DNA from: Taenia hydatigena
Taxonomy: Eukaryota; Platyhelminthes; Cestoda; Cyclophyllidea; Taeniidae
Reading direction: 5' to 3'
Length of the DNA stretch: 64,000 nucleotides
Assembly (NCBI GenBank): GCA_036345935.2
Contig: JADWOT020001351.1
Location: 47,976 to 111,975, forward strand
The notes under the pieces were generated by a model. That model was given only the letters and a program-made list of their open reading frames with translations, ran no database searches and was not told the origin of the DNA. The first letter of the stretch is position 1. Each line of letters begins with the position of its first letter. The position numbers and the translations under genes were made by a program. This document shows positions 23,265 to 35,625 of this stretch, piece by piece.

Positions 23265-24400
23265 AAACCCTACTCACCGGCTACATCCAACTTGTCCGAT
23301 TTTACAGCAAGAGCTGCCGCTACTTCTTACAGAGGGGAATCAGCTGCTGATTCCTGATTCTAATTAACTTATGGTCTAAAGAAGGCGGAAAAGTTTTTGC
23401 GCTATATTTTACTAAAAGTATTTATGGAAGCAAATATGCATCTGATTCCAAATTGAAATCAATCCTTGTCACAAAGGGATCCAATTATTGTCTGTGCCAA
23501 CCTAGGCAACTAAGTCTCTTATTTATGGGCCAAGTCTAAATTTTTATTGCATAAAACGAAAAATATCAAAGCCATCAATGATGGAAGAAAGAGCTAGGTA
23601 GAAAGTTGAACAGTTGCAGAAAAAACCAAGAAAATAGACCACAGCTGTGCGGTTACGCAATCTCAGTTTTCGCACTGAAATCATTCACACTGCATTGTGG
23701 TCATTTCTAAATATCAGCTGTCTTACAATTGGACTACACTTCACTGGAAAGGATATGGCCTAACATTCGATTCCGTTTTTCTTTATAGCGCAGTCTTTGT
23801 CCAGTTGCGTGACACAAAATGTTATATTTTCAAAGGTGACCTGCGATATTGGTACCGCGATAAGCCATCAGCTAAAGTCTTGTTTAAAACATTTCAAGAT
23901 TAAAGTGAGAGGTATGTAAGGCACAGAACACTTGGGTTAATTTGCCATTTTATCGAATAAATACTGCTTTATGCATGCATTAAGCTAAACTTGTAGTCAG
24001 AACCTAATACCTAAAAGATCTTTTCTATGATCGCAGTTCACGGCGAGCAGGTGCATCGTGGTTAAATTCTTTACTATTCCTGACTCAAAGGCTTCATAAT
24101 ACAAACATGTAGGTGTAGGAACTTTAAATATTTAATATTATAAACGCAATATGCAGGTGTGGGTGTTGCAATTTTTGATGTAAAAGAAACTTTGTCGCGC
24201 ATTAATGATCAAAACTTGAGAGTAGGGGGTAAATTTGGTCTGTCTAGCAAATAGCTATTGTTAATATCCCCGTAAAAAGCATGGTAAGAGGTCACAAAAT
24301 GCAAATCTTTCTTACCAAGATACGGGCGGCGTAATGCCAAAGGCAGCATCCGGCTTCCAAGGTAATCGCTAGGGTGTCCCTGCTTAGCAACTTATGCTCT
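23265..24400 (-). repeat. diverged segmental duplication, copy 1 (partner 55770-57000)
   Basis: Matching landmarks in the same order and orientation include GTCCGATTTTACAGCAAGAG against 55797, AAATCATTCACACTGCATTG against 56255, a block around GGTGACCTGCGATATTGG against 56470, and a block around TGTCTAGCAAATAGCTATTG against 56872. On the minus strand the reading frame is conserved in places: QVTFENITFCVTQLDKDCAI here aligns with QVSLKTTSF-stop-VMQLKMECAV there. INNSYLLDRPNLPPT aligns with INNSFLLDNPSSPTT. An extra short copy of the GTSS motif segment lies at 23110-23190. The ancestor was probably a translated minus-strand gene or element. Confidence 0.5.
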
Positions 24401-24936
24401 TGCCAGATGCCATACAATTTTGTAAAATTTATAACCCGCAAAGCCATTTTCATTAGGTAATCCTCAGTATTTTAGGTTATTCGTTAATAAATATAGGCCG
24501 CTTTTAACAAAATCGTGGCATTTTGGCGTAGCGACTGATCCAAAATACTGATTGGGCGGAATTGGGTTACCGCTATTGACGTTGAAAATGCTGGGCAAAA
24601 TACTTAACTCAAAATTTTGTTTCGATTAACAAATATGCGATCTACGGTAGGCTTGTGTCTCAGGAATTACAAATATTATGCTCATTTTTTTTAAAGATGC
24701 GTAGCATGTACATGGCTAAATGATCAGGCTGTAGACATTTCTGATAGAAATCTATCGTTATTGCATGCACGTGCCCATGTTTAATAACAATTTTCGGCTG
24801 TTTGCATCTTTAAATTATGTCTTTAATTTGGGCTTAATAAAAACGTTTCGTATTCACTCATCTCAAGTATCGCTTTTTCTTTAAATTTGGAAATGAAATG
24901 CTCGAGGTCCACTACAGGTATAGTAGTCCATTGTTT

Positions 24937-25055
24937 GTTTGACCACTGGTTTTCTTTACGGCCATTTGAGTGGCTTTATTGCCCTAGCCGTGTAAGCCGG
25001 TCTCCGGGCCATGCCATGCAGCCCCTCCCCACTGTCTATTAAATACATATATACT
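24937..25055 (+). mobile_element. SINE-like copy S1
   Basis: The core runs from TGTTTGACCACTGG through GCCATTTGAGTGGCTTTATT, GCCCTAGCCGTGTAAGCCGG and TCTCCGGGCCATGCC to an AATACATATATA tail. It aligns with the reverse complement of 29316-29450 over its whole length and with S2 and S3 in the central GTGGC...GCCCTAGC block. Confidence 0.55.
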
Positions 25056-25443
25056 GCTCTGGCGTTTGGACTTCTCTTACCATTAGGAAGTCTTGAGATG
25101 CTGTATTGGCACCAACGGAAGGTGCATTCAACTATAATACGTTTTAATTTCAATCTATACTGCTTCTGGCAAACTCCACTTGTGCGAAAGAAGTTCATAT
25201 ACTGCGAATGGAGAATCTCTGCTATCACATAACAGAAGGGCTAAGATGATATCTTCCTTCGGCATCTACCGCATACCCGTGTTTTGCAAGAAAGCTATTA
25301 GTAACTAAAAATCGACACTGCCCGTGAAGAACTAAAGAAGTTTCGTCGCGGCGATTTCTCCAATGCATCAGCTTAAGGGGACCGATGTGCTAACGTCTCC
25401 ACATGGACAAGCTGATGCTCTGCATAACCTCTTTCTCCAAATT

Positions 25444-25825
25444 TATTTCTTAAGCTAGACCAAACTCTAAGTTCAGTCGAACTGCCAGTGGAAATCGGTG
25501 GCACTGTGGTCAAGCATCCCCTTAGCTGCGTCCCAGTTTCTATGAATAGCACGGTTGGCTCGTGAGTGTTTCTTCCAGTACTGATTGCGTTGTGATGGTT
25601 AACACGGGAGGTTTACTAAGGGAGACGTCAAAGACGACGCTCAAATGAAGAGAAGGGCTATGTAATACCTTGTGTGCTTGACTGCCGGGTTCGATACGGT
25701 CCTTTAAGTGGCCATGTCGCCCTAGCAGTGCAAGCTGGCATCCAAGCCACTCTAGCAGCTCCGTGCCTTCTGCTTTCTGAATATGTATGTATTTAGCCCT
25801 AGTATTGTGCCTTCTTTTGCTTCCA
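25444..25825 (+). repeat. 382-bp direct repeat, copy 1 (contains SINE-like copy S2)
   Basis: Identical base for base, as far as I can read, to 26448-26829 (offset 1004). Positions 25675-25800 match the SINE-like family. GGGTTCGATAC at 25687-25697 resembles a Pol III B box, and an ATGTATGTAT stretch closes the unit. Sequence after 25825 (CTCTTTCATTTCC, CTCCTTCCAAGCTCATCTAA) still resembles that after 26829 but is clearly diverged, so the identical block lies within a longer, older duplication. Confidence 0.8.
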
Positions 25826-26447
25826 AGAAAGTCTTGGAAAGCTACAGCCGTCTTTGAAATATGAGGTTATGCGGATGAAATTCTCTTTCATTTCCTCATT
25901 TCCTTTTCTTTCTCCTTCCAAGCTCATCTAATCACCCATGACAACAAATGCTTCATTGTTCCTCTTCCCCTTGTAAAGTGGTCTCTGTCAATTTAATTTC
26001 CCTACAATTGTGCTTGTTTATTTCCCATTTGATATTTGCCCCATCCCTTCTGAATGCTAGTCCAAAACAAGCATATTTGGTTAGCTCTATACATATCCAT
26101 CCTTATTCCTTTATATCTTTGCCGCATTTCCCAAACAACCACATTTATTTTTTGCATTTCTCTTTCTCCACTACACCTTACCATTGTTGGCTACGCTACA
26201 AATGCTCAACTGCTTTATGACTAGTCTTTAGCAGAGGTTTCAGCATTGTGCCTCGCAATTGCGTCTTATCAGCGTGACATTGTGATATTCAGGGGCAAAG
26301 TTCTTCATTATAAAGCAACAAAGAAGCAACACAGATTCGTTTCCATCTAATTTAAACCCACCATTTTGCATCAAGCTTTACAAGTAACAATATCACATAG
26401 ACTCCTTTTACGTGCCTCCAGCTCATAAAACAATGCAACGCCGTGTA

Positions 26448-26829
26448 TATTTCTTAAGCTAGACCAAACTCTAAGTTCAGTCGAACTGCCAGTGGAAATC
26501 GGTGGCACTGTGGTCAAGCATCCCCTTAGCTGCGTCCCAGTTTCTATGAATAGCACGGTTGGCTCGTGAGTGTTTCTTCCAGTACTGATTGCGTTGTGAT
26601 GGTTAACACGGGAGGTTTACTAAGGGAGACGTCAAAGACGACGCTCAAATGAAGAGAAGGGCTATGTAATACCTTGTGTGCTTGACTGCCGGGTTCGATA
26701 CGGTCCTTTAAGTGGCCATGTCGCCCTAGCAGTGCAAGCTGGCATCCAAGCCACTCTAGCAGCTCCGTGCCTTCTGCTTTCTGAATATGTATGTATTTAG
26801 CCCTAGTATTGTGCCTTCTTTTGCTTCCA
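26448..26829 (+). repeat. 382-bp direct repeat, copy 2 (contains SINE-like copy S3)
   Basis: Identical to 25444-25825. The left junction is sharp (TATTTCTTAAGC shared, the preceding base differs). Diverged homology continues to the right for roughly 100-130 bp. Confidence 0.8.
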
Positions 26830-27629
26830 TCTTCTACATTTTGATATATTATTCAAATTCTCTTTCATTTCCTAGCCTTCACTCCTTCAAGGTCATCTAA
26901 AGACAGCATGCTTCTTGTTATCTCCTGTAAAGTTGAAAGCTTTTTTTTTCCCTAGCCCTTCTCCTTTATACTCACTCGACTACTCACAAGATACGCGTTC
27001 ACCTCCTTACTTTTGACAATTCGCAGCACACTTAGCAGTAGGATTGGAGTACCAAATAGAGATGGTTCTTTGGAGTGCACGCACTCGCGTCAATAAACTG
27101 CAACCCAACAAAATTAAGACACTTTCACATTGCTGAGGTAAAACATGCCATAGCCGCCATCTGATCATAGAAAGTGGGCTGCGATTGCGCAATAGAACAT
27201 CTCCATCACCAATTCATACATACGTGCTGCAGCGTCCCCAACTTTTCTCTTCCCCGGAGACGAAAAGGGACATCATACTCGAGTAGAATGCATATACATG
27301 TATTTATCATGCCAACGGCTCACTCCACGAAGGTACATCGGCTAGGCAAATAGATGTCCCCATCACCGAAATCCGCCACCTAACAAACCATTGGAGCATC
27401 ACAGTCGCCTTCGCCATGTTCAGTGCCCCTCTATGCAATCCTCAGCGAGAGTACTGCGTCTTCCATGGTGTAAGCGAATTCCGCATGGGATGGGACAATG
27501 TGCTAGACATCACGCGTGTCCATGATCAGTGGAAGAAATACGAGCCTAAAAGCGGAATGTCAAGCTCCTGTCAATGATGCGGTACCACGACAACTAGTGA
27601 CAGAATAATTAAGACTTGACAGTGGTTAC

Positions 27630-27796
27630 CAGTCCGGAATCTACTGTTGCATTGCAAACATGCAATGACAGGTCCAACCATTTGCCGCAGAAAACGAAAC
27701 TGTACTCTATACCATCGACTAGCTGATGACCGTTAACATGCAAAAGAATCCTTAAATCGCACAACTTCGTGTGAAATAAGCTGCGTAGGTAAAAAT
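27630..27796 (-). CDS. candidate 55-codon exon
   Basis: This minus-strand segment follows a strong acceptor (GGCGCGCTTGTCTCTGCAG) and ends at GGACTG|GTAACC. It reads a beta-strand-like sequence with VNGHQLVDGIEYSFVFCG and SLHVCNATVDSGL. The alternating pattern and two cysteines suit an extracellular Ig/TIG-type fold, but this is inference. No phase-matched neighbour was found, and the surrounding 27.2-28.3 kb has slightly higher GC, as a decayed element might. Confidence 0.3.
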
Positions 27797-28325
27797 CTGC
27801 AGAGACAAGCGCGCCAGACAAATAAGTCGTCCTACTCACTGCAGCAATCACACGTGGACGTCATTAAAATGCCTCTGGAAAGTTACCCATGCAAGGGTAC
27901 GGGCCAATAACTTACGCCTTAAACCCCAAACGTCAGGCACAGCAATGCTGTGCTGGCGAGTTCCATGTTCAATGTGCGAATTTTGAAGACTACTTTTATT
28001 TTCCTCTTATCAGGGTTGACAATCACCGCCCAATTCACCATCCCCTTTTCAACGACAAAATAAGCTTTCCTATCATGTCAGCTTTAATCTCACACTTGTC
28101 TCGTCATTTTAGCTTGCGTCTATGTGATTGTCCAATGCTCGTGCCGAACGGGCAACACCTATCTTGATGCCATTAAACACGCGGGTACTGTCCATGGCGT
28201 GATGCACATCACAATACCAAGGAGGCACCCCATTTTCCATTATCCCACAGATTCGTCAAATGCCAGTCCGCAACCATTGTAAGCCCATAGTATCCTAAAA
28301 GAAAAAATGTCGAGGGGTGAAAGCC

Positions 28326-28441
28326 CAACACACTGCAGGAAAGAGAGGAAAAATCTGCTGTCATGGCCCGGAGGCCAGCCTACGCATCTAGGGTGGTACG
28401 GCTACCTCTGGCCCTGACCGAAACCGGTAGTTTAAACAAGC
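28326..28441 (-). mobile_element. SINE-like copy S4
   Basis: The reverse complement reads TGTTTAAACTACCGGTTTCG, GTCAGGGCCAGAGGTAGCCG, CACCCTAGATGCGTAGGCTG and GCCTCCGGGCCATGACAGCA. This aligns with S5 and S1. Orientation is opposite to S1-S3. Confidence 0.55.
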
Positions 28442-29315
28442 AAAGTACTACACCTCCGTTCTCAGCATTTGATACTCCGCCGAAGGCATATTTCCGCACA
28501 ATTACTGGTTATAAACGTTGTTCATAAGAAGTGCAGCCAAAAGTTTATTGAGGTTTTCCAAAATTTATGCAAACAAGGCTCCTCAAACTAAAACGCCTAA
28601 AGGTATCAGAAAATCAACATGAATTCGAATTTAAGGCGAACCGCCTTAAAAGAGTCCCATATGAGAAGCAAACGCAATTACTTTATGTCACTATAAAGCA
28701 ATATTAATTTGTTATAACCGGCTAAATATAGTTTTTTTATTTAGTTAAACAATTGTAATAATGTAATCATGCGGATAAAACCAAATTGCATGCACATATT
28801 AGTATCTTTTTGCCAGTCAACATATGAAATAATCTACCCTTAACTATGCTTTTTATGAGTCAATTAAAGTAGTAGACATTGAAAATTATTGAGTTATAGC
28901 AGAATGGTTATTGCATAATTTAGTTATGCGAAAAATTAGTTTGATTTACTGTGCTAGGTTAGCCGGTTTTCTCAAAATAGTACTTGGGATCAAAAGGTTA
29001 TTGTAATACTTGGATTCTTTAAATGCGCTTTGTAGGCCAGAGGCGGAAAAAAAAACAATTTGAGCTTAGTGGCGGAGCAGTGTGGCGACTCATAGGAGCG
29101 TGATTTATCCCCGGCCTCGCTGTGCTATCGCCCTCCTGTAATAAATGTCGGATCGTGTTTTGACTTCTAATAACAATAGTGGTCAGGAGGAAGAAGAGGA
29201 GCCTTCTACAGTTATCCTGAGCTTTTCGTTTACTATTTCCTGTACTGCATGTGTGGCGGTTTTAAAGTATGATTGTGATGTCCAGAGGCTCCCTTGAGGT
29301 AAAAGAAGGTAGAAT

Positions 29316-29450
29316 GCCAAGATAGAATATATATATATATTCCATGGGCAGAGGGAATTAATCTGCAGGAATGGCCCGGAGGCTAGCCTCCGTAGCTAGG
29401 GCAATATGGCCACCTCTGTGACCCTGACCAAGACTGGTAGTTCAAACAAA
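29316..29450 (-). mobile_element. SINE-like copy S5 with AT tail
   Basis: The reverse complement reads TGTTTGAACTACCAGTCTTG, GTCAGGGTCACAGAGGTGGC, CATATTGCCCTAGCTACGGA and GGCTAGCCTCCGGGCCATTC. It ends in an (AT)n run at 29316-29340, in the place of the AATACATATATA tail of S1. A terminal simple repeat is typical of some SINE families. Confidence 0.55.
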
Positions 29451-29459
29451 CAAAGTATT

Positions 29460-32400
29460 ATCATAAAACTAAAGGGAACGCAATTAAGCTGTTCTTTTAT
29501 AAGAGAATGGAGTGTTTTAGCGTGGCCGTGTTTTAATAAAGTGCTTGGCATTGTCAAACTCAGGCATATGTCAGTGAGTTGGCCAGAACAAATGCGTAAT
29601 CTGGAGAAATTGACGTCTGAGTTACTGGCATGGTAACTACGCCTTAGATATTTTCTGATTCTCAAAAATGGAGTTGGTGCCTGATATGAGCTGAGGGAAG
29701 GCATGGAGAGGACGGAGATGGTATGCAGTCCTTTGTTAAATCAGCTTGTCAAAGTGACAAATTTGCCCTTTGCTGCTAACTGTGGCATATTGCATGCCAC
29801 GAATTTCGTGAACTTACCTTAGAAGATAGCTATAGTTTCTCCCTTCTCTATCAAGAAATGCGGTAGCTTTACTCCCTCTACATTGTTCTAGCATTAAACC
29901 ACCCTCGTCATCCCATGGATGCATACATGCTCAAACCACCATCTCCATGCCACCACTTCATAGTGGTGCTCAATTTAAGCGCTGTGTTTTAACACTGCCC
30001 TACCGGTGGTAATTGAAGGCGTACAAGCTTCATTTGTGTGCCATGAAAAGTGCTTATGAGGTCATTCATTGCCACAACTATATCAATTCATACGTTGCCT
30101 AGCCCTTCCTTCAGCCTCACCGCTTCGGTCCAGCTGACGGTCTTTGCGGCTGCACTTATAGCTGAAACGCTATTTCTACTTAATTGCTACTCAGTAGAGG
30201 TATTTGTTCGTGATTCCTCATATTGTTGTAACCGGCGCTGAAGACGGCTCTTCCTTCCTCCTCTTCTGCCACTCTTGCCATGAGAAAGTTGAATATTTTG
30301 GGATATATTTATCATAAGCGGAAGGAAGACATGCAGTAACTGCGCCTCAGACCCTGGAAAGCGACTATGTTGTCCTCCCATCTCTAGCCTACAAGGCACA
30401 TTTAAAGAACACATATATTACAACCTTTGTACAAACACAGGGCTCATTAGCGCGGATCGGCATGCCAACGGCTAACTCGCAAGCACATGCACACTTGCCA
30501 TATGATCTGTACGCGGTCCATTTTCTTGGGTGTGCTTGACTGTCTCCGTGTAAATCTTTCATGTGAAGGCTTGCGACACTAGAAAAGTGTTCCTGTTTGA
30601 ATTACTTATTAATAAAGTTGTGTATCATAAATACGGGAATAACATTAACTCAAATGACTTCAAATTTTGCTAGTCCGAAAAGCTTTAGGGCAGTCGAATT
30701 TAAAATATCCTCATAAAAATTCCGTCCAGATTTTTTTGCTCAGATTCCAGCAATCGTCATATTTTGCGTAAGGCCTAGTAAATTTACAACGAAGCATTAA
30801 AATTACCCATGCCGGTTAAAAAATGTAGCGGTAATGAGAAGTGAACAAACTTTTCTCATCGAAATAGGTGCGAAAAAGACCCCACCGTTTTATCATGCCT
30901 TCCTTCTTAGGCAGCAAGCGAATCAACCCATCTCAATCGCTAATTCTTCAAGAATAACCATTTGTGCACGGGCTTGTCTGATGCCATAAAATGGATCGCT
31001 GTCATTTTTTTAGGGCAATAGAATCGGGGGAGCACTTTAGTGATTGGTACTTTTCACTATCACACTCCATCCAGACGCTGTATAACAGGCATTAAGCAAA
31101 GCCTCAGCGTCAGAGGTATAGGGCAGGCTTTGGCTTATAGATTAGCTTAGCTCATCTTAGATTTTCCAAGCCAATCCAACCCTCTGCGCCATTTTGATCT
31201 TAGGTAGGGGGAGGACACTTTGCTTGCTCAAGTTAGTCATCAGCGCCACCAGTAAACCAACCCGATCCATGTACTGTAGCGGCGCGTACTTTAGTGTAAG
31301 CCATTCAGTTAAGAGTGTATTTCCTACTGACTCCTTGCATGTGACGCTAACCCAAGCCACACGCATACGCGAAGTCATTGGTCAGCGTCTATGCGGCATT
31401 CAGCCCAATCACAATACGTTGGCATTAAACTAAGGAAGACTATCTGTTCCTATGCTTAACAGTGAGAAAATGTGCTGATATCATTAAGGATAGCAGAGGC
31501 ATTACCAGCTCTAGGGCAGAAGGCAACCTATGTGGTAGAATTAATCCAAGCAAATCCTCTACTGTTGCCATCATTTTCATTCCCAGTAGACTAAGACATC
31601 AGTTAAACGCAGTCAAGCCCACAAGCACCTTATAGTCAATTTCTTGTTAAGTTAACGTTGAGAATAGGCTGATATGTCGCATGTTTAACACTCTACCCTG
31701 CTTCCAACTTGCGAATCCAAAGCGTCAGCATTTAAGCCAAGTCTACATCTGCATTTACATCCCTTGAGAAGAAGATGGACTTCTCCACGATGAATTGAAT
31801 ACCCACCAGAGTGCCTCTTCAGTTCTACAGAAATTGTTTATGCTTAACCGGCTTTGTATCTGCTTGCATGGCCCTGTTCTGCTACTCGATTAGAACTCAT
31901 CGCTGGGCTCACAATGAGAGATACTCTAATGTGAGTAAGCAGACGGAGGTTTGGCTGCCAGGACAATGTTGTAATGCCGCCTGACGCGTCGTCTTCTCGA
32001 CCTGCAATCAGTTAGAGAGTGATGTTTATCCACGCCACAACCGACTGCATTTTTTAATGTTACAGAATGCAATTTGCAAAGTCTAATTAGGCTGCGTAAT
32101 CGTTTAATTTTACGTAGCAGCTAAGTAAAAAGACATATCACCACCAATCTTAAGAACAGTCTAGTCGACTGAGTTGCAGGCATAACTGAAGCTCAGATCT
32201 AGCAAAGATGAGTATATTAGTAAGGTCAGAAATGCTTTGAAATCGGAATATGTGCACTTAAGCTAAGGCCATGATAATGCACAAAAGCAGATCAAAACAA
32301 AGGGAAATATAGGCACTTGGCAACATTCAAATATTCTTATTTTGGCCTCGCTGACAGTTCCTCTTTGGTGGAACTGTGCGAGGTCCTATGAGTCGCGCAG

Positions 32401-35400
32401 AGATTTAGTGACAAGCGTTGATATCTGTGAGTTGCAGACGTGATATCCCACTCCATTGTGATGAGCTCTTAATGCTAAGGCGCAACATCACACAAGGATC
32501 TGTTTCCTCTGCCCATTCCTTTGCCCAATTTGATATTTGCGCTCATTTGAAGTCTTGGCAATGGAATTTAATGCATATGGGCTCATAACTTGGGGTTTAA
32601 TAGGTAAACAAATCGAAGGACAAATACAAAGATGCAAACATCAAACCAACTACAGTGGCCCATCCGTAAGTTCGGAATCTCTCAAACTACATCAAACATA
32701 AGATGCGATATTCAATGACCCAAATAAGGGGATGGAATCAAGGCGTAAAAGGAAGGCCCTGGCATGCACTCATGATGCCTTAAATATGTAGCCATGTAAA
32801 AAATGCGAAAAATAAATCATCAGCTAGCAGCTTAATAAAGGCTGCGTCACTTAACTGCTACATTGACTGCAGCACCGGCTGTCAAAATGTGGGGCAGCAG
32901 AGGTAGTGGCTGGGTAGACGCAGGATCGCATGGTAGGTTAGAGACCCCTTAGACAACTTGAGGTCGGCACATTACAATGACAATAACCTAGGCCTAACAG
33001 AAGCGGTAAGTTATTAAAAGAATGTTAGTGGCATAATGGAGGTTGGTCGCAAGTCAATGGTAATAGTAGTCCTCAGCGCTCGTTCATTGTTGCGCATAGT
33101 CATTGGAGCGTCTGCATTACCGCACGTTAAATTGTGAGTGCATGAGTTACGGCTACTGCGATCTTAGACAAAAGTCGATTTGGGCATGTCGCCATCGTAA
33201 AAAGGTTACGAGTTCATTTTTGGGCCGCTAATTATCTTACGCATCAATGCAAATGAGAAATGTTACTACACTTTTCTTTACGTTAATGCGAATCGCAAGT
33301 AGAATAGAGGTCACAAAAAGCATCCTTTACAGACAGGCTCTCCATTGTAATAACGGGAAATGCCCTGCCGTCATGGCTGGGAGTTACTGAGGCCTAATCC
33401 ACCAAATGTGATTAGTTGTAACCTAAGTTAGCCCCATCGTCTGATAAATTAAATATCAAAAACTGCAACCCTTATCTTAGTTCGCCTCTTGCACGTTGTA
33501 AAACCATACCTTATGCATTTAACTGATTATCTTGTACAAAGGACAGAGCTTGTGCACCTTCCTGCAGCCTTATTTAAATGCACTTGATGCTCTTTTTGGA
33601 ATAAAAATAACACGCCAACTTCATAAAGCATCATTCTTAGTCTTACGAAATAAGTTCAGTAAAGAAGCAAAATATTTGCCGTAATAAGCACGTTGTATGT
33701 GATACGATTGAGCTATAGCAAACCACAACAGAAAAAAAAAACAATTGAAAATCGGCGAATGACTAAAGCATGGCAACGCGATCAATCAGGTGGAACGTTG
33801 CATTAACCAAATGATGCACAAAGGCATGAATAAAATCTGCATGCAGATTAACTCTAAATGCTGGGAGCCGTGTTGAATGTATCAAGGCAAGAGCAATAGT
33901 TAAAGCAAAACCACCCAAATATTACTCGAACCGGCAGTCATGCAACACACTAGCGATAGCGAACGCCACACACCCAAATGATAACCACACAGGCACTCAG
34001 AGGTGACATCTAAAATGAGGTGCCAAAGCAAAAGAATCTCATGAAACTATTATTAAAATTGAAACTTTGTGCATAGTAGATTAATGACAATACGATAGCG
34101 CTTAAATTAGGTCACGAAATCGGCAAGGACTAGAGGAAAGGGCTGCAAGGTAAATCAGTCGTCCACTAGACAAAGGTAAAGGCAAGATACATCATTTTGA
34201 TCGGCTGCTATAACAAAACGATATTTTAAAAACATTGTGCTAGGAGTATTAACAGTCTGTAAGATCTGTAGCGCATAAAGTTCTGCCCCTGGAGCACCTT
34301 ATCTGAACCCCTAAACTCTTCCCTCCCGAAGCCTATCCATCAATCCCATGTATCGTACTCTGTGGACCTACAACTTTGTAACCGGACGCACTGCGTTCAA
34401 CGTAGAACGTGGAAATTTTAGGGCATATAATCTTATACGCACCTCTGCTTTGCTTGGTTGCTCCGTCTAGAAACACATTCACACTTATCACCCGTCAAAA
34501 TGACGAATTCAGGTTAACCAGGTCCAATCCACTGCACTCTTGTAGGAGATAAAAATGAACAGGTTAGAGCAGGTTAGGGCAAAATTTATTAGAAACTTAT
34601 TTTAATAAGGGACCATGTAAGCTGATGAAAACCTGTGATAGCAACAAAGTGACATATCTAACACGCCACAGAATATAGCTTTTAGGGATGGGCGAAAATA
34701 CACCTAAGTGATGGCGGTCCGACACGCAGAAGAATAGAGAATTGCGGTGAGTATGGTTTTGTGGGAGCTACAATTCAGTCCTCAGTAACGAATCCAGAGA
34801 TTCACGATTTTACTAATTGGCATGAATTCAGAAAAAATCTATCGGAACCCGGCAAGATAAGTAAATGCAATGTAAAAAGTATTAGACAGTGATAAGTGGT
34901 TACTGCAAACAGCAAACATCGTAGTTGTGTACCGTGTTTGCGTGCATTTTAAATAAGCCTATTCGTAAAGATGTAACCACTCCGTGCGATTCCCTGTACT
35001 CGGTACGCTTAAAATCCCATGCACAAATTTCATAATCTCCGAGCATGTGATTTCCTATTTCTCTTCAAAAAGTGCCTAAAGAGTATGCAGGTAAGTATCG
35101 AGATCAAATGGGAAGTTAGAAGATAAGGAAGTCAAATTACAGCAATATTTCTGCACAGCAGTCTGTTGCATTTATATCGTCAACCCACAGTTCAGCTAGG
35201 GTGGGAAATACGTTTACCATAAAGACACCTAACAGTGCGGTATCTTTATGTCCTGCTTGAGACGCCCAGCATAACTTCTCAATGAACGCAAGAGTGCCAC
35301 CTTCGAGCCGATACCTCGTGTGGTAATAACGCTAAGGGAAGTTTTTAACTCTATTTTTGCAATATACAGCATCAATTTATGAATGTATTCGGGGTAATAA

Positions 35401-35600
35401 GGTAGCATTGAAGTCCAAACTTGACGTTTTCCACTCCAAAGCTTGCCCACATATGTAGCTTTAAAAGTTCGATTCGCTTTTTTGTTTCCTTTTATCTGTG
35501 ATTAAGCTTTCCAACGAGTCGCTGTAGAATGTTGCCAAGGTAAAATAAATCACTTCCCTATTGCAGTTAAAAAAAAACCGGACAACATTGGTGTTGCATC
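29460..35600. other. long stretch without a supported gene
   Basis: Only weak candidates are present. A 37-nt plus-strand segment at 31894-31930 lies between CTGCTACTCGATTAG and AAT|GTGAGT and is open in two frames. A minus-strand frame at 31157-31378 (KYAPLQYMDRVGLLVALMTN) has natural composition but no clear splice sites, and a basic minus-strand frame ends at 30187. The rest is AT-rich and I see no repeat shared with other regions. Confidence 0.3.
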
Positions 35601-35625
35601 TACGCGGACAAGTCATCGCTCACAA

